A DNA stretch of 13,235 bases from the NCBI GenBank assembly GCA_937885165.1, contig CAKZZJ010000080.1, positions 1 through 13,235 of the forward strand. Reading direction: 5' to 3'. Below the pieces are notes generated by a model. That model did not search any database. It was not told the origin of the DNA and worked only from the letters and a program-made list of their open reading frames with translations. This DNA is from an uncultured Caryophanales bacterium. GTDB taxonomy: Bacteria; Bacillota_I; Bacilli_A; Acholeplasmatales; Anaeroplasmataceae. Position numbers and translations under genes: made by a program. Shown in pieces: positions 1 to 9,030 of this stretch (positions are counted from its first letter, which is position 1; each line of letters starts with the position of its first letter).

Positions 1-3000
1 TTGATGTTAGATTTAAAAATTCTAAATATCAAATAAGAAATTTTTCATTTAAAGATTGTGTAACTGTAACACCGGTAGAATCAACCGAATTCGAACCAGG
101 TGATGAATTTGTATTCTTGGTTTATATGCAAGCCACAGACCTAGAAGGTGCTGAATTAATGTATGATAGAACATTTGGTGGCATTGTATCATCTACATAT
201 TCAATTACTGGAATTGATTCTGATGTTTGGAGCGACCAATATAGTGGTGCCATTTTTCCAGATGTTAACACTTCAGGCACAACATCAGGTTCTGTTAAGA
301 TAGGAGGATTCAATGCTAAAGGTGTAGGAAGTGGTGAAATTTTTGCTGGTGGTTTATATTTGAAAGTAAATAATAATGCATCAACAGGGAATTATACAAT
401 AGGTGTTTCACAAATTATTGAAACTGTTATTACAGCCTCGATTTCACCTACGGCTAACGTAAACTTCTCCACTTATTTTGCTGAAAACAAGCAAACTATA
501 ACAATTAAATCAGCTTCTGAATTAGATTCAATTAGTGTTAGTTCAGCTTCTGGCTATACAATTGATAATACAGTTTCTGTGAATAAAAATGGAACTATTA
601 CATCAGGGAGTGATACTTTTGATTTATATGAAGCAACAGATATTTATTCAGCTGTTTCTTCAACAAACTTTAGTATCAATGTAACTGCTAATGCAATACT
701 TGGTTCGACAATTATAGGCATGAGTCAATTAAAAGATAACGTTACTGATGCTATAGGTGACGTGTCAGGAATTACAGCTACTGCATCATATTCAAATACA
801 CTTAATGCTACTACATGGAATTTTGGTGCTACAAAATATTTGGCAGTTCAAACTAGAGATACTGTTAAACATATATTAAAGATTAAAAGAGTTGCATATA
901 CTGATTGCTCATTAAATTCATTTACAGTAAGTGGTAATGGAATTCCTGCTACAGTAAATCTATTAGATAGTAGTGGAAGTAGTTCTGCAACATTCTCTTC
1001 AACTACAACAAGTTATACTTTATCATTTGCTAGTGATACGACTACACTGACGTTTAAACCTGAAATTCCGTCATCTTCAGCAAATAAAGGTATTACTGCA
1101 GAGATTGTAAATCCTAAAACTACAGTTAATTTAGGAGCTAGTAACACTTATTCAATTTCACCAGTTTCACCAGCAAATTCATTTACAATTAGAGTATATT
1201 CACAAGATACAACAGTTTATAAAGATTATACATTTAATTTAAAACCATTAAGCACTGATTCAACATTAACTATAACTAATGTTAGTGCAGGTACAGCATC
1301 ATCTACAGGAACAAATGAAATTACTATTTCGGGAATTCCTTATGCTACATCAACTGTAACATTTACTGCGCAAAATAATAGTGGTGCTACCATTACTGAT
1401 ACATCTACATCATATACATTAAAGGGTAGTGGTACTTCATCAAAAAGTGCATCATTTACAGTAACACCTAATGGTATTTTACAAGCAACAGGAAATGTTA
1501 CAACGACACTTGTTGTAACTAGTGCTGCTGGAGGTTCAACTACATATACAATCAAATATGAAAGAGAAGCTGCAGACACTGAATCATCACTTGATCTAAC
1601 TAAACTTACAGCAAAAGATGATTTAAATAATAATATAACATTACAACTTGACCCAAGTGATGCAACAGGGAAGACTTATATTTCATCGGCTGATGTTAAT
1701 TGTCTTGCTACAAGTTTTACTCTTTCTGCTGAGGCAAAATCTAAATTAGCAATTGTTAAAATTGGTTCAACCGGCACTTCTTATAGTACATCATCTAATA
1801 TAGGTTTTGGTCTTGTAAGTTCTTCAGCTGTCACTAAGACAGCTACAGTATTAGTAACTTCTGAAGCAGGTGGTTCATATACGACAACTTATACAGTAAA
1901 AGTTACTAGAGCTGCTGCAGATGATGATGCAGATATAACATATGAAGTATATGGTGTTGATAAAAATGGAAATACGATATATGGGTATGATGCTTCAGAT
2001 AATGCCATAACAACATCTTCAGGTTTTACAACATCATTTATAAAATATTATGGATTTGAAACTAACGGATTTTTAATTTCCAATACCACAGAAGTAAAAA
2101 CCAGTGTTAAGAAGATAATTATTCACGCAAAGACAAATTCTTCAACATCAAGTCTTACAATAGATAGTACTGATCAAAATGATAAAGATTTTATTTTCCA
2201 GTTAACTTTCACAACAAGTTCTAGTAATTATACTGGTAAATCAATTTCTGTTAAGACACAAGCTAATAATACTGTAGTTTATTATTTTAGAGCTTATACT
2301 GAAAGAATATCAACTGATAGTTATATAAATCAAATTACAGCTACAGGTGTAACTGATTCAAGTGTAACATATCCTAAAGATTTCACAACTGATAGGACAG
2401 ATACAACTTATACATTTTTGATGGAACAAGCTAAGAATACTCAGTATAATTTATCTATAGTTCTTAATGATTCAAAATCTACAGTTTATTATTCAACTGA
2501 CCTAAATGATTTCACGTCCAGCAGTAAAACTCCTCTACAATTTACAGGAACAACAATGTTCAGTATCAATCCATATAGTTCATCTTCAAGATTATATCTA
2601 TATGTTGTATCTGAAAATGGTGGTTCTAATTGTACAACATATACAGTGGATGTAAGATTTACTGATACTAGAGAAAATAACAGCAAGATTAATGATATCA
2701 AAGTATATTCAGTAGACCAATATAGCAATCAGACTTTAGTATTTACTACATTCAATGATGCTGTTGCGACTCAAGATCCTGTTACTGTATCTTATTCAAC
2801 TACATCATTAAGATTTGTTGTAACATTAGATGGTATTCATTCAACATTAGTTGGTGGCGTATCAACAGATAACACTATTTCAATTCATGCGATAACAGGT
2901 AATGCTGATACTAGCAAGAATTATACTGTGCAGGCTAAAGCTGAAAATGGCACTTTGGGAACACAATATATTATTCCTATTACCCGTAAAGCAGCCGAGA

Positions 3001-6000
3001 CTGGGGCTGCAATTACATCATCAACATTAAATGGTGCTGCTCCAGACATAACAAACTCAACAAATATAGTATTCCATGTAAAAAGAGGAGTATCTAATCC
3101 ACAACTTAATATAACTGTTTCAAGTGGTGCTACATATAGTATAAGTGCACTTGATGGTTCATCTTATACATCAACACCACTTACAGTATATGGACTTACT
3201 GATGGCATAGCTAATAAATTAACTGTATCTGTAACATCAGAAAAAAATAGGATTGATGGTTTAGGTAGTGTAGCATACACAATTTATATCATTCCTGCTG
3301 ATACTAATAATGTAATAGATAATATTGAGATAAGTGATTCAGTGAATGGTGGAGACTTACTTGATACATCAGGTAATACATATTCATTTAGTTCTACTGA
3401 TGTTAGCCCAATAACATTTAATATAGCTTATGGTGCTAATAATCCTGAATTTGTGGTAACAAATACTACAACACCTAATTCTACAATTTCAGGAGATATC
3501 GGTGCTCAAACTGTAAATAAATCAAAGACATCAACAATTACTAAATCATTTACTATTACATCTACATCTGAATATGGAACAATTTTGAAATCTGAGAGCT
3601 TTGCTGTTCCATCAAGTGAAATATTATCATACACATATAAGATAGTAAGAGATAAAGCATCTACAGTTAACACGCTTGATGAACTTGAATTTATATTCTC
3701 TGGAAGCTATACACCTTTTGATGAAAATAATGATCCAGTTCGTACACAATATATGACTGTAGCAGATACTAACTCTATAGCTAATGGAACACTTAAATTT
3801 GAAAATTTAACTAATACATCATCAGTTACTATTAATTATAAGAAGACTAGCACTACAGCTACAATTACAGGTTTAAGTGATAGCGATCCTATGGCATCTG
3901 ATGGCAAAGGTACATCAAGCGAACATCTAGCTTTAGCTTCAAATACTACATCATATGTATATATAACATGTACAGCAGAAGATGGCTCAACAAAGAAATG
4001 GACTATAGCCTTTGCATATTCAACTGTTACACTTGATAATACTGCAACAGTAACAAAAATGACATTAACAGGTGATGTTGATACTGCAGATATATTAGGA
4101 TTTAATCAGACTACTTATGCATATAATAAGCATTTAAGTGGTAAAAATAGTAACGCAATATTAATCGTTACACCAACAAGTGCATTATCAACAATAGAAA
4201 TAGATAATAATCTATATGCTGCAGGAAATCAGTATTCTAAACCATTAACTCCAGGTTCAAGTGTTTCTATTTCTGTTAAGGTAACATCACAAGATAAAGC
4301 TAATTCTGTATCTTATACAATTAATGTTGAATGTGATGCTTTAAAGACTGATGCTGCACTATCAAATGTTACAGAATCAAAATTTAATGACAGCACATGG
4401 TCTGCAAAAGCATCAGTTCAGGGCTTTACTGCAACAACATATAAATACACAATTAAAGTAACTAATGATATTTCAGAAATTAAACTTGAACCAACATTAA
4501 GTGATGCATCTGCAACTATAGTATCTAATGGTGCAGATCCAACTAAGAAGTTATCAGTTGGCAAGAACACAGTTCAGATAATTGTTCAGGCAGAAGATTC
4601 AAGCATTACAAACACTTATGAATTTGAAATAATTAAAGATGATTTCATCGATCTTGAAAAAGCATCTTTGGTTGATCCTTCTAGTTCAAATGAAAAGATT
4701 TCAAGTTTCTCAAGCAGCAATACTTCATATTCTGCTAGTGTTTCATATGCTGTATCATCACTTAATTTATCATTCCAGCCTAAGGGAAGTGCAGCAAACT
4801 TAAAAACTACTGTTACTTTAGAAAATGAAGTAAATGGTTTAACTAATAAAGCAACTATCGCAACAAGCACTAGACAGGATGCTGATGGTAATGATATTTT
4901 TGATGCAACATTACCACTTGAGGTTGGCGAAAACAAACTTGTTATCGAACTTGAGGCTACATCAGGCTTAAGTAAAGCTTATACTTTTACAATTAAAAGA
5001 GCAGAAGGTAATACTTCAAATTACATTGTTAAATATGTACAAGAAGATCAAGAAGAATCTTTAGGTGATTATTATCAAGGAAAGACTATCGCTGCAACCA
5101 TAGATAATCAGTCTATTTTAGTACTTGATAGTAATGAGACTATTAAATATGTTTTGCCAAAGACATTTGTTAACAAAACATTTAATCCGACAGTTAAGGT
5201 ATCAGAAGGCTCAGTCATAAATGGTGATAGACCTAATGGATATTCAATTTTAGAATCTGATGAAATACTTAAATCTGGAGAAAATAAATTCACTATCGAA
5301 ATTGAAAGTGAAGTTGGCGACGTAAGAAAATATAATGTAGTAGTATATGTTGCTGATTCATATGAAAAATCACCAGATAATCTTAAGATAGAAGATTTAA
5401 CATTAATTGATACAAATCAATCTGGATATATTGAATATGATGAAACAAAAGCTTCATATGATGTAAGTATTCCATATTCTGTAAAGAATGCTACTTTAAC
5501 AGTTTATATGAAGACTTCATCATCTACAGTAAAAGTAAATGGCGTGACTGCATCTAATTCAAATACAGGCTATTACACTCATCCACTTGAAATAAATGAA
5601 TCTATGAAAGTCAGTGTAGTAGTAGAAAGTGAATATTATCAATATAGCAAATTAGCTTCTGAGACTAGAACAATAGTCATAAATATTACTAAGGAAGCTG
5701 CTAATACTGATACAACATTAAAAACTCTTACATTAGAATGTAACGGAAAATCTTATGAACTAATCTATGATGAAAATGGAACAATTACTACTATAACACC
5801 TAAAGAAAATGAAATAATTGTAAGTGGTACTGATTTCACAATTGCTAATGTTGGTAATGAAGCACAGTCATTCAAGATTACTGCAGCAACTAATAAAGAT
5901 TATCCGCTTGCCACAATTTCAGGTGCAAGTTACAATGATGATTATACTTTAGCATCTACATCTGTTCAGTTCTTATCTACTTCAAATGCTCAGTCACATA

Positions 6001-9000
6001 CTATCACAGTATATGATGAGGATGGTAAGAATCCTAGAAAATATAATATCTTGGTTTATAGGGGAGAACCAGTCGCAGCTGATGATATCAATACATTATC
6101 TTCACTTGAAGTTTATGATTCAAAAGGTGAATATTATATCGGTAACGATGGGTACGCATTCAGTGATGGTCAAACACTATATACATTTGATACAGCTGCT
6201 ATAAGCGCTATACCATATGGACTAAATAAGACATATACAATCGTTGCAGGATTACCAGTTGGCGCTACAGCCACAGTATATATCGATGGTAACCAGTCAT
6301 CATCTAAATCTAAACAGGTAATTATAACTTATCCTGATGATACTAACACTAATTCATATGTAGTTGCAGAAGATGAAAAGCAGGCTGCTTATTACTCATT
6401 TAGAATTGACTCTAGTGTTACTGCAAATAATTATGGCAATTTCTATTTCTATGATGCTAATATCCAAAAATATATCAGTGCTAAATTATTACAAGAATAT
6501 GATTCATCATTAACATATTATAGAAGAAATGATGTACTTGCATCTAATGTATCATCTACAAATTATTATAATTATTATGTAGCTGATGCTGATTATGTTT
6601 ACATTCATGAAATTTATGCAATGAGTCATAATGGAGCTAAGGGTAAAGTTTACCAAATAAGAGTAGTTGCCAAGGCTGCAACAATCGATGCTACACTTGA
6701 AAGAATTATGGTTGATGGCACATTAATCGATAACTTTGATCCTAAGACTACGGAATATAATTTAGGCACATATGACAATACTGTTGAGTCAGTTACATTA
6801 TTTGCTAAAGCAAGTGATGAAAATGCTAAAGTAACTATAACTAACACAACAACTCAGGTTACTGAAATTTTCTCTGATAACGCAATTGATTTCAATTTAG
6901 AAGTAGGAACTAATAACTTCAGTATATTAGTTACTGCAGAAGATGGTTTAACTACTAAGACTTATACAATTAAGGTTGTAAGAGATTACGCAGATCCTGA
7001 TTTAACTAATTTAGTATTAGAAGATGAAAAATTCTATGATTATTCATTGCAATATGAATTAACATTTGATAAAGAAATCACAACATATTATTCAAAAGTA
7101 AGTTACAAGACTGAAAGAGTAAATATCACTGCTACACTTGATGAATCTAATTCAGGCTATACTGTTATAGCAAGTGGTGGTGCTTCAGTAATCAATAATA
7201 CTGGTACTGATAGAGCCTTCTCTGTATATCCAAATGTTGGTAACAATAGATATACATTAACAGTAAGATCTAATGTAGGTAAGACTAAAGTATATGTAAT
7301 AAACATCAAGAGAAGTGAAGAAATTTCTTCATCAACTGAAATCTCATCAGTTAGTTTAGGTGGCAAAACTATTGATTCTAACTACGATAAGTTGATTGAA
7401 ACTTTAAGAGATTCAGACAACAACCCATATTTAACATTAAGAAATATCAATACTGAATTACTTGCTGCAAATACGGGAACTACATCATTCGGAAGGTATT
7501 TAATACCTAATAGTGAAACATCACTTGATTTATCATTAGTATTATCTGCCCATAAGCAGGGCTATACTAATGCAAGTTATGAACTGATAAATAATACTAA
7601 TTTACCAATAGGAAACAGTACGGCTATCCTAAAGATTACTTCAGATGATAAGTCTCAAGTTGAAACATTATTAATTGATTTATACCGTGAACCATATTCT
7701 TATAATATTAAAATTGATGAATTCACATTTGATCAAAACAATATACTAAGTGATGGTTATGTAGTAAGTCCTGATATCGAAGAATTACATGTTGATGTAG
7801 TTGACAATAACGAAAATAATGTCACAAAAGATACTGTTTTCGAAGTTATAAATGGTAAACCTCTTGCATTTGGTGAGAACGACGTAACTATTCAAATAAC
7901 TTCTTACAGAATATCTGATTCTGGCAAGAGTAGGGTTGTTGATAATGTTGAAACATTATCATTCAAAGTTATAAGACAAGAATATGAATTTGATGTTAAT
8001 ATCAAAGAAATAAGTGAATTCAGAGATGATTTCGCAAATGATGAGATAACTCCTAAGATTGCTTATGAATTAAAAGATGCAAATATAGATAAACTTACAG
8101 TTGAGGCTTATATTAAGGGTACATCAACAGAATTAGATACGAATTTCATAATTAATAACGTTATTACTGATGTATTGTCATTTGGTAAGAATACTGTTGT
8201 TATGGAAGTAACATTAAAAGGAACTGAAATTAGTAAAACTGTTGAATTTACAGTTACTAGACCCGCATACGATTTAACAGTGGCAAAGACTCAAAGAGAA
8301 CTTTCTACTGAGGATATTGTTTTAGTATCAATTGATTCAGAAAACAAAATTACGCCAATAACTAATGATTCTGAAAATGGAGTAAAAATTGAAGAAAGTG
8401 ATAAATATTTAGCTGAAATCACTGTTCCATCATCAATTACTAAAGTAAGTGCTGAAGTACTTGATGTTGCTGGTATGGCTGATTCTACTGTTGAATTAAT
8501 AACAGAAGAAAAACTTACTGCAGGTAAATCTAATATTGTAACATTTGTTATAGTATCAAAAGATGGTACTAGATCAGATGAATATAAAGTTGAAGTATAT
8601 AGAAACAAGATGAAATATGATGTTGAATCACCTAATTCTTTATATACATTAAGCAAGAATGTTAATAGAGAAGGTTATTGGAATTTAGAACTTGGCGATA
8701 AACCAGCAAGCGTAATAAGTGATTATACAGAATTCATCAAATTTGAAAATACTGAAAATCTTGAAGTTGAAGTATTATCAGATATCACATCAACATCAAA
8801 TGAAGTAATATTAAAGATTACTAATAAAGAAGATACTTCAGAAGTAGAATATGTACATTTACTTATAAATACAACTGCTTCATCAACAGGAAGTATGTTT
8901 GATTTAATATTCTGGGTAATATTAGGAATCGCAGTTATATTATTAATAATCATTCTAATCTGTGTAAATAGAGACAAATACGGATCTGTATCTAAGAAAA

Positions 9001-9014
9001 GAAAGCATGCATAA
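1..9014 (+). CDS. Giant membrane-anchored surface protein with cadherin-like beta-sandwich repeats (5' partial)
   Basis: The frame is open to the left edge (first whole codon at position 3, 3,003 codons before TAA), so the true start and signal peptide lie outside the window. A TTG at 117 is in frame, but coding-like sequence with the same domain character continues upstream of it, so it is not the start. Order seen: a cohesin-like Ig-fold segment (about 3-440), about 24 divergent repeats ending in the Y-x-I-x-V-x-R type strand of cadherin-like beta-sandwich domains (Pfam PF12733 type), a membrane helix coded by about 8904-8966, and a tail ending in SKKRKHA. The repeats are rich in Thr, Ser and Asn and nearly free of Cys. 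No catalytic motif or LPXTG signal was seen. The likely role, inferred, is an extracellular stalk or adhesin with its C-terminus in the cytoplasm. The next gene follows after 16 bases. Assignment to the repeat family is by eye. Confidence 0.9.
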   Translation, partial: DVRFKNSKYQIRNFSFKDCVTVTPVESTEFEPGDEFVFLVYMQATDLEGAELMYDRTFGGIVSSTYSITGIDSDVWSDQYSGAIFPDVNTSGTTSGSVKIGGFNAKGVGSGEIFAGGLYLKVNNNASTGNYTIGVSQIIETVITASISPTANVNFSTYFAENKQTITIKSASELDSISVSSASGYTIDNTVSVNKNGTITSGSDTFDLYEATDIYSAVSSTNFSINVTANAILGSTIIGMSQLKDNVTDAIGDVSGITATASYSNTLNATTWNFGATKYLAVQTRDTVKHILKIKRVAYTDCSLNSFTVSGNGIPATVNLLDSSGSSSATFSSTTTSYTLSFASDTTTLTFKPEIPSSSANKGITAEIVNPKTTVNLGASNTYSISPVSPANSFTIRVYSQDTTVYKDYTFNLKPLSTDSTLTITNVSAGTASSTGTNEITISGIPYATSTVTFTAQNNSGATITDTSTSYTLKGSGTSSKSASFTVTPNGILQATGNVTTTLVVTSAAGGSTTYTIKYEREAADTESSLDLTKLTAKDDLNNNITLQLDPSDATGKTYISSADVNCLATSFTLSAEAKSKLAIVKIGSTGTSYSTSSNIGFGLVSSSAVTKTATVLVTSEAGGSYTTTYTVKVTRAAADDDADITYEVYGVDKNGNTIYGYDASDNAITTSSGFTTSFIKYYGFETNGFLISNTTEVKTSVKKIIIHAKTNSSTSSLTIDSTDQNDKDFIFQLTFTTSSSNYTGKSISVKTQANNTVVYYFRAYTERISTDSYINQITATGVTDSSVTYPKDFTTDRTDTTYTFLMEQAKNTQYNLSIVLNDSKSTVYYSTDLNDFTSSSKTPLQFTGTTMFSINPYSSSSRLYLYVVSENGGSNCTTYTVDVRFTDTRENNSKINDIKVYSVDQYSNQTLVFTTFNDAVATQDPVTVSYSTTSLRFVVTLDGIHSTLVGGVSTDNTISIHAITGNADTSKNYTVQAKAENGTLGTQYIIPITRKAAETGAAITSSTLNGAAPDITNSTNIVFHVKRGVSNPQLNITVSSGATYSISALDGSSYTSTPLTVYGLTDGIANKLTVSVTSEKNRIDGLGSVAYTIYIIPADTNNVIDNIEISDSVNGGDLLDTSGNTYSFSSTDVSPITFNIAYGANNPEFVVTNTTTPNSTISGDIGAQTVNKSKTSTITKSFTITSTSEYGTILKSESFAVPSSEILSYTYKIVRDKASTVNTLDELEFIFSGSYTPFDENNDPVRTQYMTVADTNSIANGTLKFENLTNTSSVTINYKKTSTTATITGLSDSDPMASDGKGTSSEHLALASNTTSYVYITCTAEDGSTKKWTIAFAYSTVTLDNTATVTKMTLTGDVDTADILGFNQTTYAYNKHLSGKNSNAILIVTPTSALSTIEIDNNLYAAGNQYSKPLTPGSSVSISVKVTSQDKANSVSYTINVECDALKTDAALSNVTESKFNDSTWSAKASVQGFTATTYKYTIKVTNDISEIKLEPTLSDASATIVSNGADPTKKLSVGKNTVQIIVQAEDSSITNTYEFEIIKDDFIDLEKASLVDPSSSNEKISSFSSSNTSYSASVSYAVSSLNLSFQPKGSAANLKTTVTLENEVNGLTNKATIATSTRQDADGNDIFDATLPLEVGENKLVIELEATSGLSKAYTFTIKRAEGNTSNYIVKYVQEDQEESLGDYYQGKTIAATIDNQSILVLDSNETIKYVLPKTFVNKTFNPTVKVSEGSVINGDRPNGYSILESDEILKSGENKFTIEIESEVGDVRKYNVVVYVADSYEKSPDNLKIEDLTLIDTNQSGYIEYDETKASYDVSIPYSVKNATLTVYMKTSSSTVKVNGVTASNSNTGYYTHPLEINESMKVSVVVESEYYQYSKLASETRTIVINITKEAANTDTTLKTLTLECNGKSYELIYDENGTITTITPKENEIIVSGTDFTIANVGNEAQSFKITAATNKDYPLATISGASYNDDYTLASTSVQFLSTSNAQSHTITVYDEDGKNPRKYNILVYRGEPVAADDINTLSSLEVYDSKGEYYIGNDGYAFSDGQTLYTFDTAAISAIPYGLNKTYTIVAGLPVGATATVYIDGNQSSSKSKQVIITYPDDTNTNSYVVAEDEKQAAYYSFRIDSSVTANNYGNFYFYDANIQKYISAKLLQEYDSSLTYYRRNDVLASNVSSTNYYNYYVADADYVYIHEIYAMSHNGAKGKVYQIRVVAKAATIDATLERIMVDGTLIDNFDPKTTEYNLGTYDNTVESVTLFAKASDENAKVTITNTTTQVTEIFSDNAIDFNLEVGTNNFSILVTAEDGLTTKTYTIKVVRDYADPDLTNLVLEDEKFYDYSLQYELTFDKEITTYYSKVSYKTERVNITATLDESNSGYTVIASGGASVINNTGTDRAFSVYPNVGNNRYTLTVRSNVGKTKVYVINIKRSEEISSSTEISSVSLGGKTIDSNYDKLIETLRDSDNNPYLTLRNINTELLAANTGTTSFGRYLIPNSETSLDLSLVLSAHKQGYTNASYELINNTNLPIGNSTAILKITSDDKSQVETLLIDLYREPYSYNIKIDEFTFDQNNILSDGYVVSPDIEELHVDVVDNNENNVTKDTVFEVINGKPLAFGENDVTIQITSYRISDSGKSRVVDNVETLSFKVIRQEYEFDVNIKEISEFRDDFANDEITPKIAYELKDANIDKLTVEAYIKGTSTELDTNFIINNVITDVLSFGKNTVVMEVTLKGTEISKTVEFTVTRPAYDLTVAKTQRELSTEDIVLVSIDSENKITPITNDSENGVKIEESDKYLAEITVPSSITKVSAEVLDVAGMADSTVELITEEKLTAGKSNIVTFVIVSKDGTRSDEYKVEVYRNKMKYDVESPNSLYTLSKNVNREGYWNLELGDKPASVISDYTEFIKFENTENLEVEVLSDITSTSNEVILKITNKEDTSEVEYVHLLINTTASSTGSMFDLIFWVILGIAVILLIIILICVNRDKYGSVSKKRKHA
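3..440 (+). other. Probable cohesin-like Ig-fold domain at the visible N-terminus
   Basis: The coded segment has a cohesin-like layout: FEPGDEFVFLVYM (the 'G-x-x-hydrophobic strand' opening), then LEGAELMYDRTFGG (cohesins carry a 'G-x-x-x-x-l-x-YD' strand here), and later GEIFAGGLYLKV followed by STGNYTIGV (cohesins carry 'G-x-l-x-x-l-x-F-x-v ... A-x-x-G-x-x-x-I'). It is probably cut at its N-terminal edge by the window start. It could instead be a generic bacterial Ig-like or carbohydrate-binding beta-sandwich, as only fold-level similarity is visible. If it is a true cohesin it would recruit a dockerin partner, but none is in this window. Confidence 0.45.
640..8890 (+). repeat. Tandem array of about 24 cadherin-like beta-sandwich domains (protein-level repeat)
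   Basis: Each unit runs roughly 'L-x-x-L-x-V ... Y-x-x-x-V ... G-x-N-x-I-x-I-x-V-x-(A/S)-E-(D/N)-G ... Y-x-I-x-V-x-R-x-A'. A clear example is the unit ending near 6985 (strand YTIKVVRDYA). Closing strands lie near 900, 1245, 1565, 1910, 2305, 2665, 2990, 3295, 3650, 4020, 4335, 4640, 5005, 5350, 5695, 6060, 6670, 6985, 7315, 7690, 7975, 8260, 8605 and 8870. Typical spacing is 285-395 bases (95-130 residues). The 6060-6670 interval is about twice that. The units are diverged at both DNA and protein level: I saw no near-identical copies, so the duplications are old and the array is not a recent slippage product. The last units keep only part of the consensus. Boundaries are approximate and the count could be off by a few. 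Confidence 0.75.
8904..8966 (+). other. C-terminal transmembrane anchor of the giant surface protein
   Basis: After the last repeat and a short Ser/Thr linker, about 21 codons specify an unbroken hydrophobic stretch (LIFWVILGIAVILLIIILIC plus V), followed by NRDKYGSVSKKRKHA and the stop. A hydrophobic helix followed by positive charges is a stop-transfer anchor, placing the repeats outside and the tail inside. It resembles the end of a sortase substrate but lacks the LPXTG-type box, so cell-wall attachment by sortase is not supported. Confidence 0.85.
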
Positions 9015-9018
9015 GAGG
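9014..9018 (+). promoter_or_regulatory. Ribosome-binding site of the GGDEF/EAL gene
   Basis: AGAGG, within AAGAGGATGTGAT, begins on the last base of the upstream stop codon and ends 12 bases before ATG 9031. This supports that ATG and translation of the second gene from a shared transcript. The spacing is at the long end of normal. Confidence 0.65.
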
Positions 9019-9030
9019 ATGTGATAAATA

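Noticed and set aside
117..119. TTG at 117 as the start of the giant surface protein.
   Set aside because: The frame is open to the window edge with coding-like sequence of the same domain upstream, and no ribosome-binding site precedes the TTG.
122..8977. Several minus-strand open frames of 60-120 codons inside the giant surface protein gene.
   Set aside because: They are shadows of a strong coding frame on the + strand, lack ribosome-binding sites and show no domain-like sequence.
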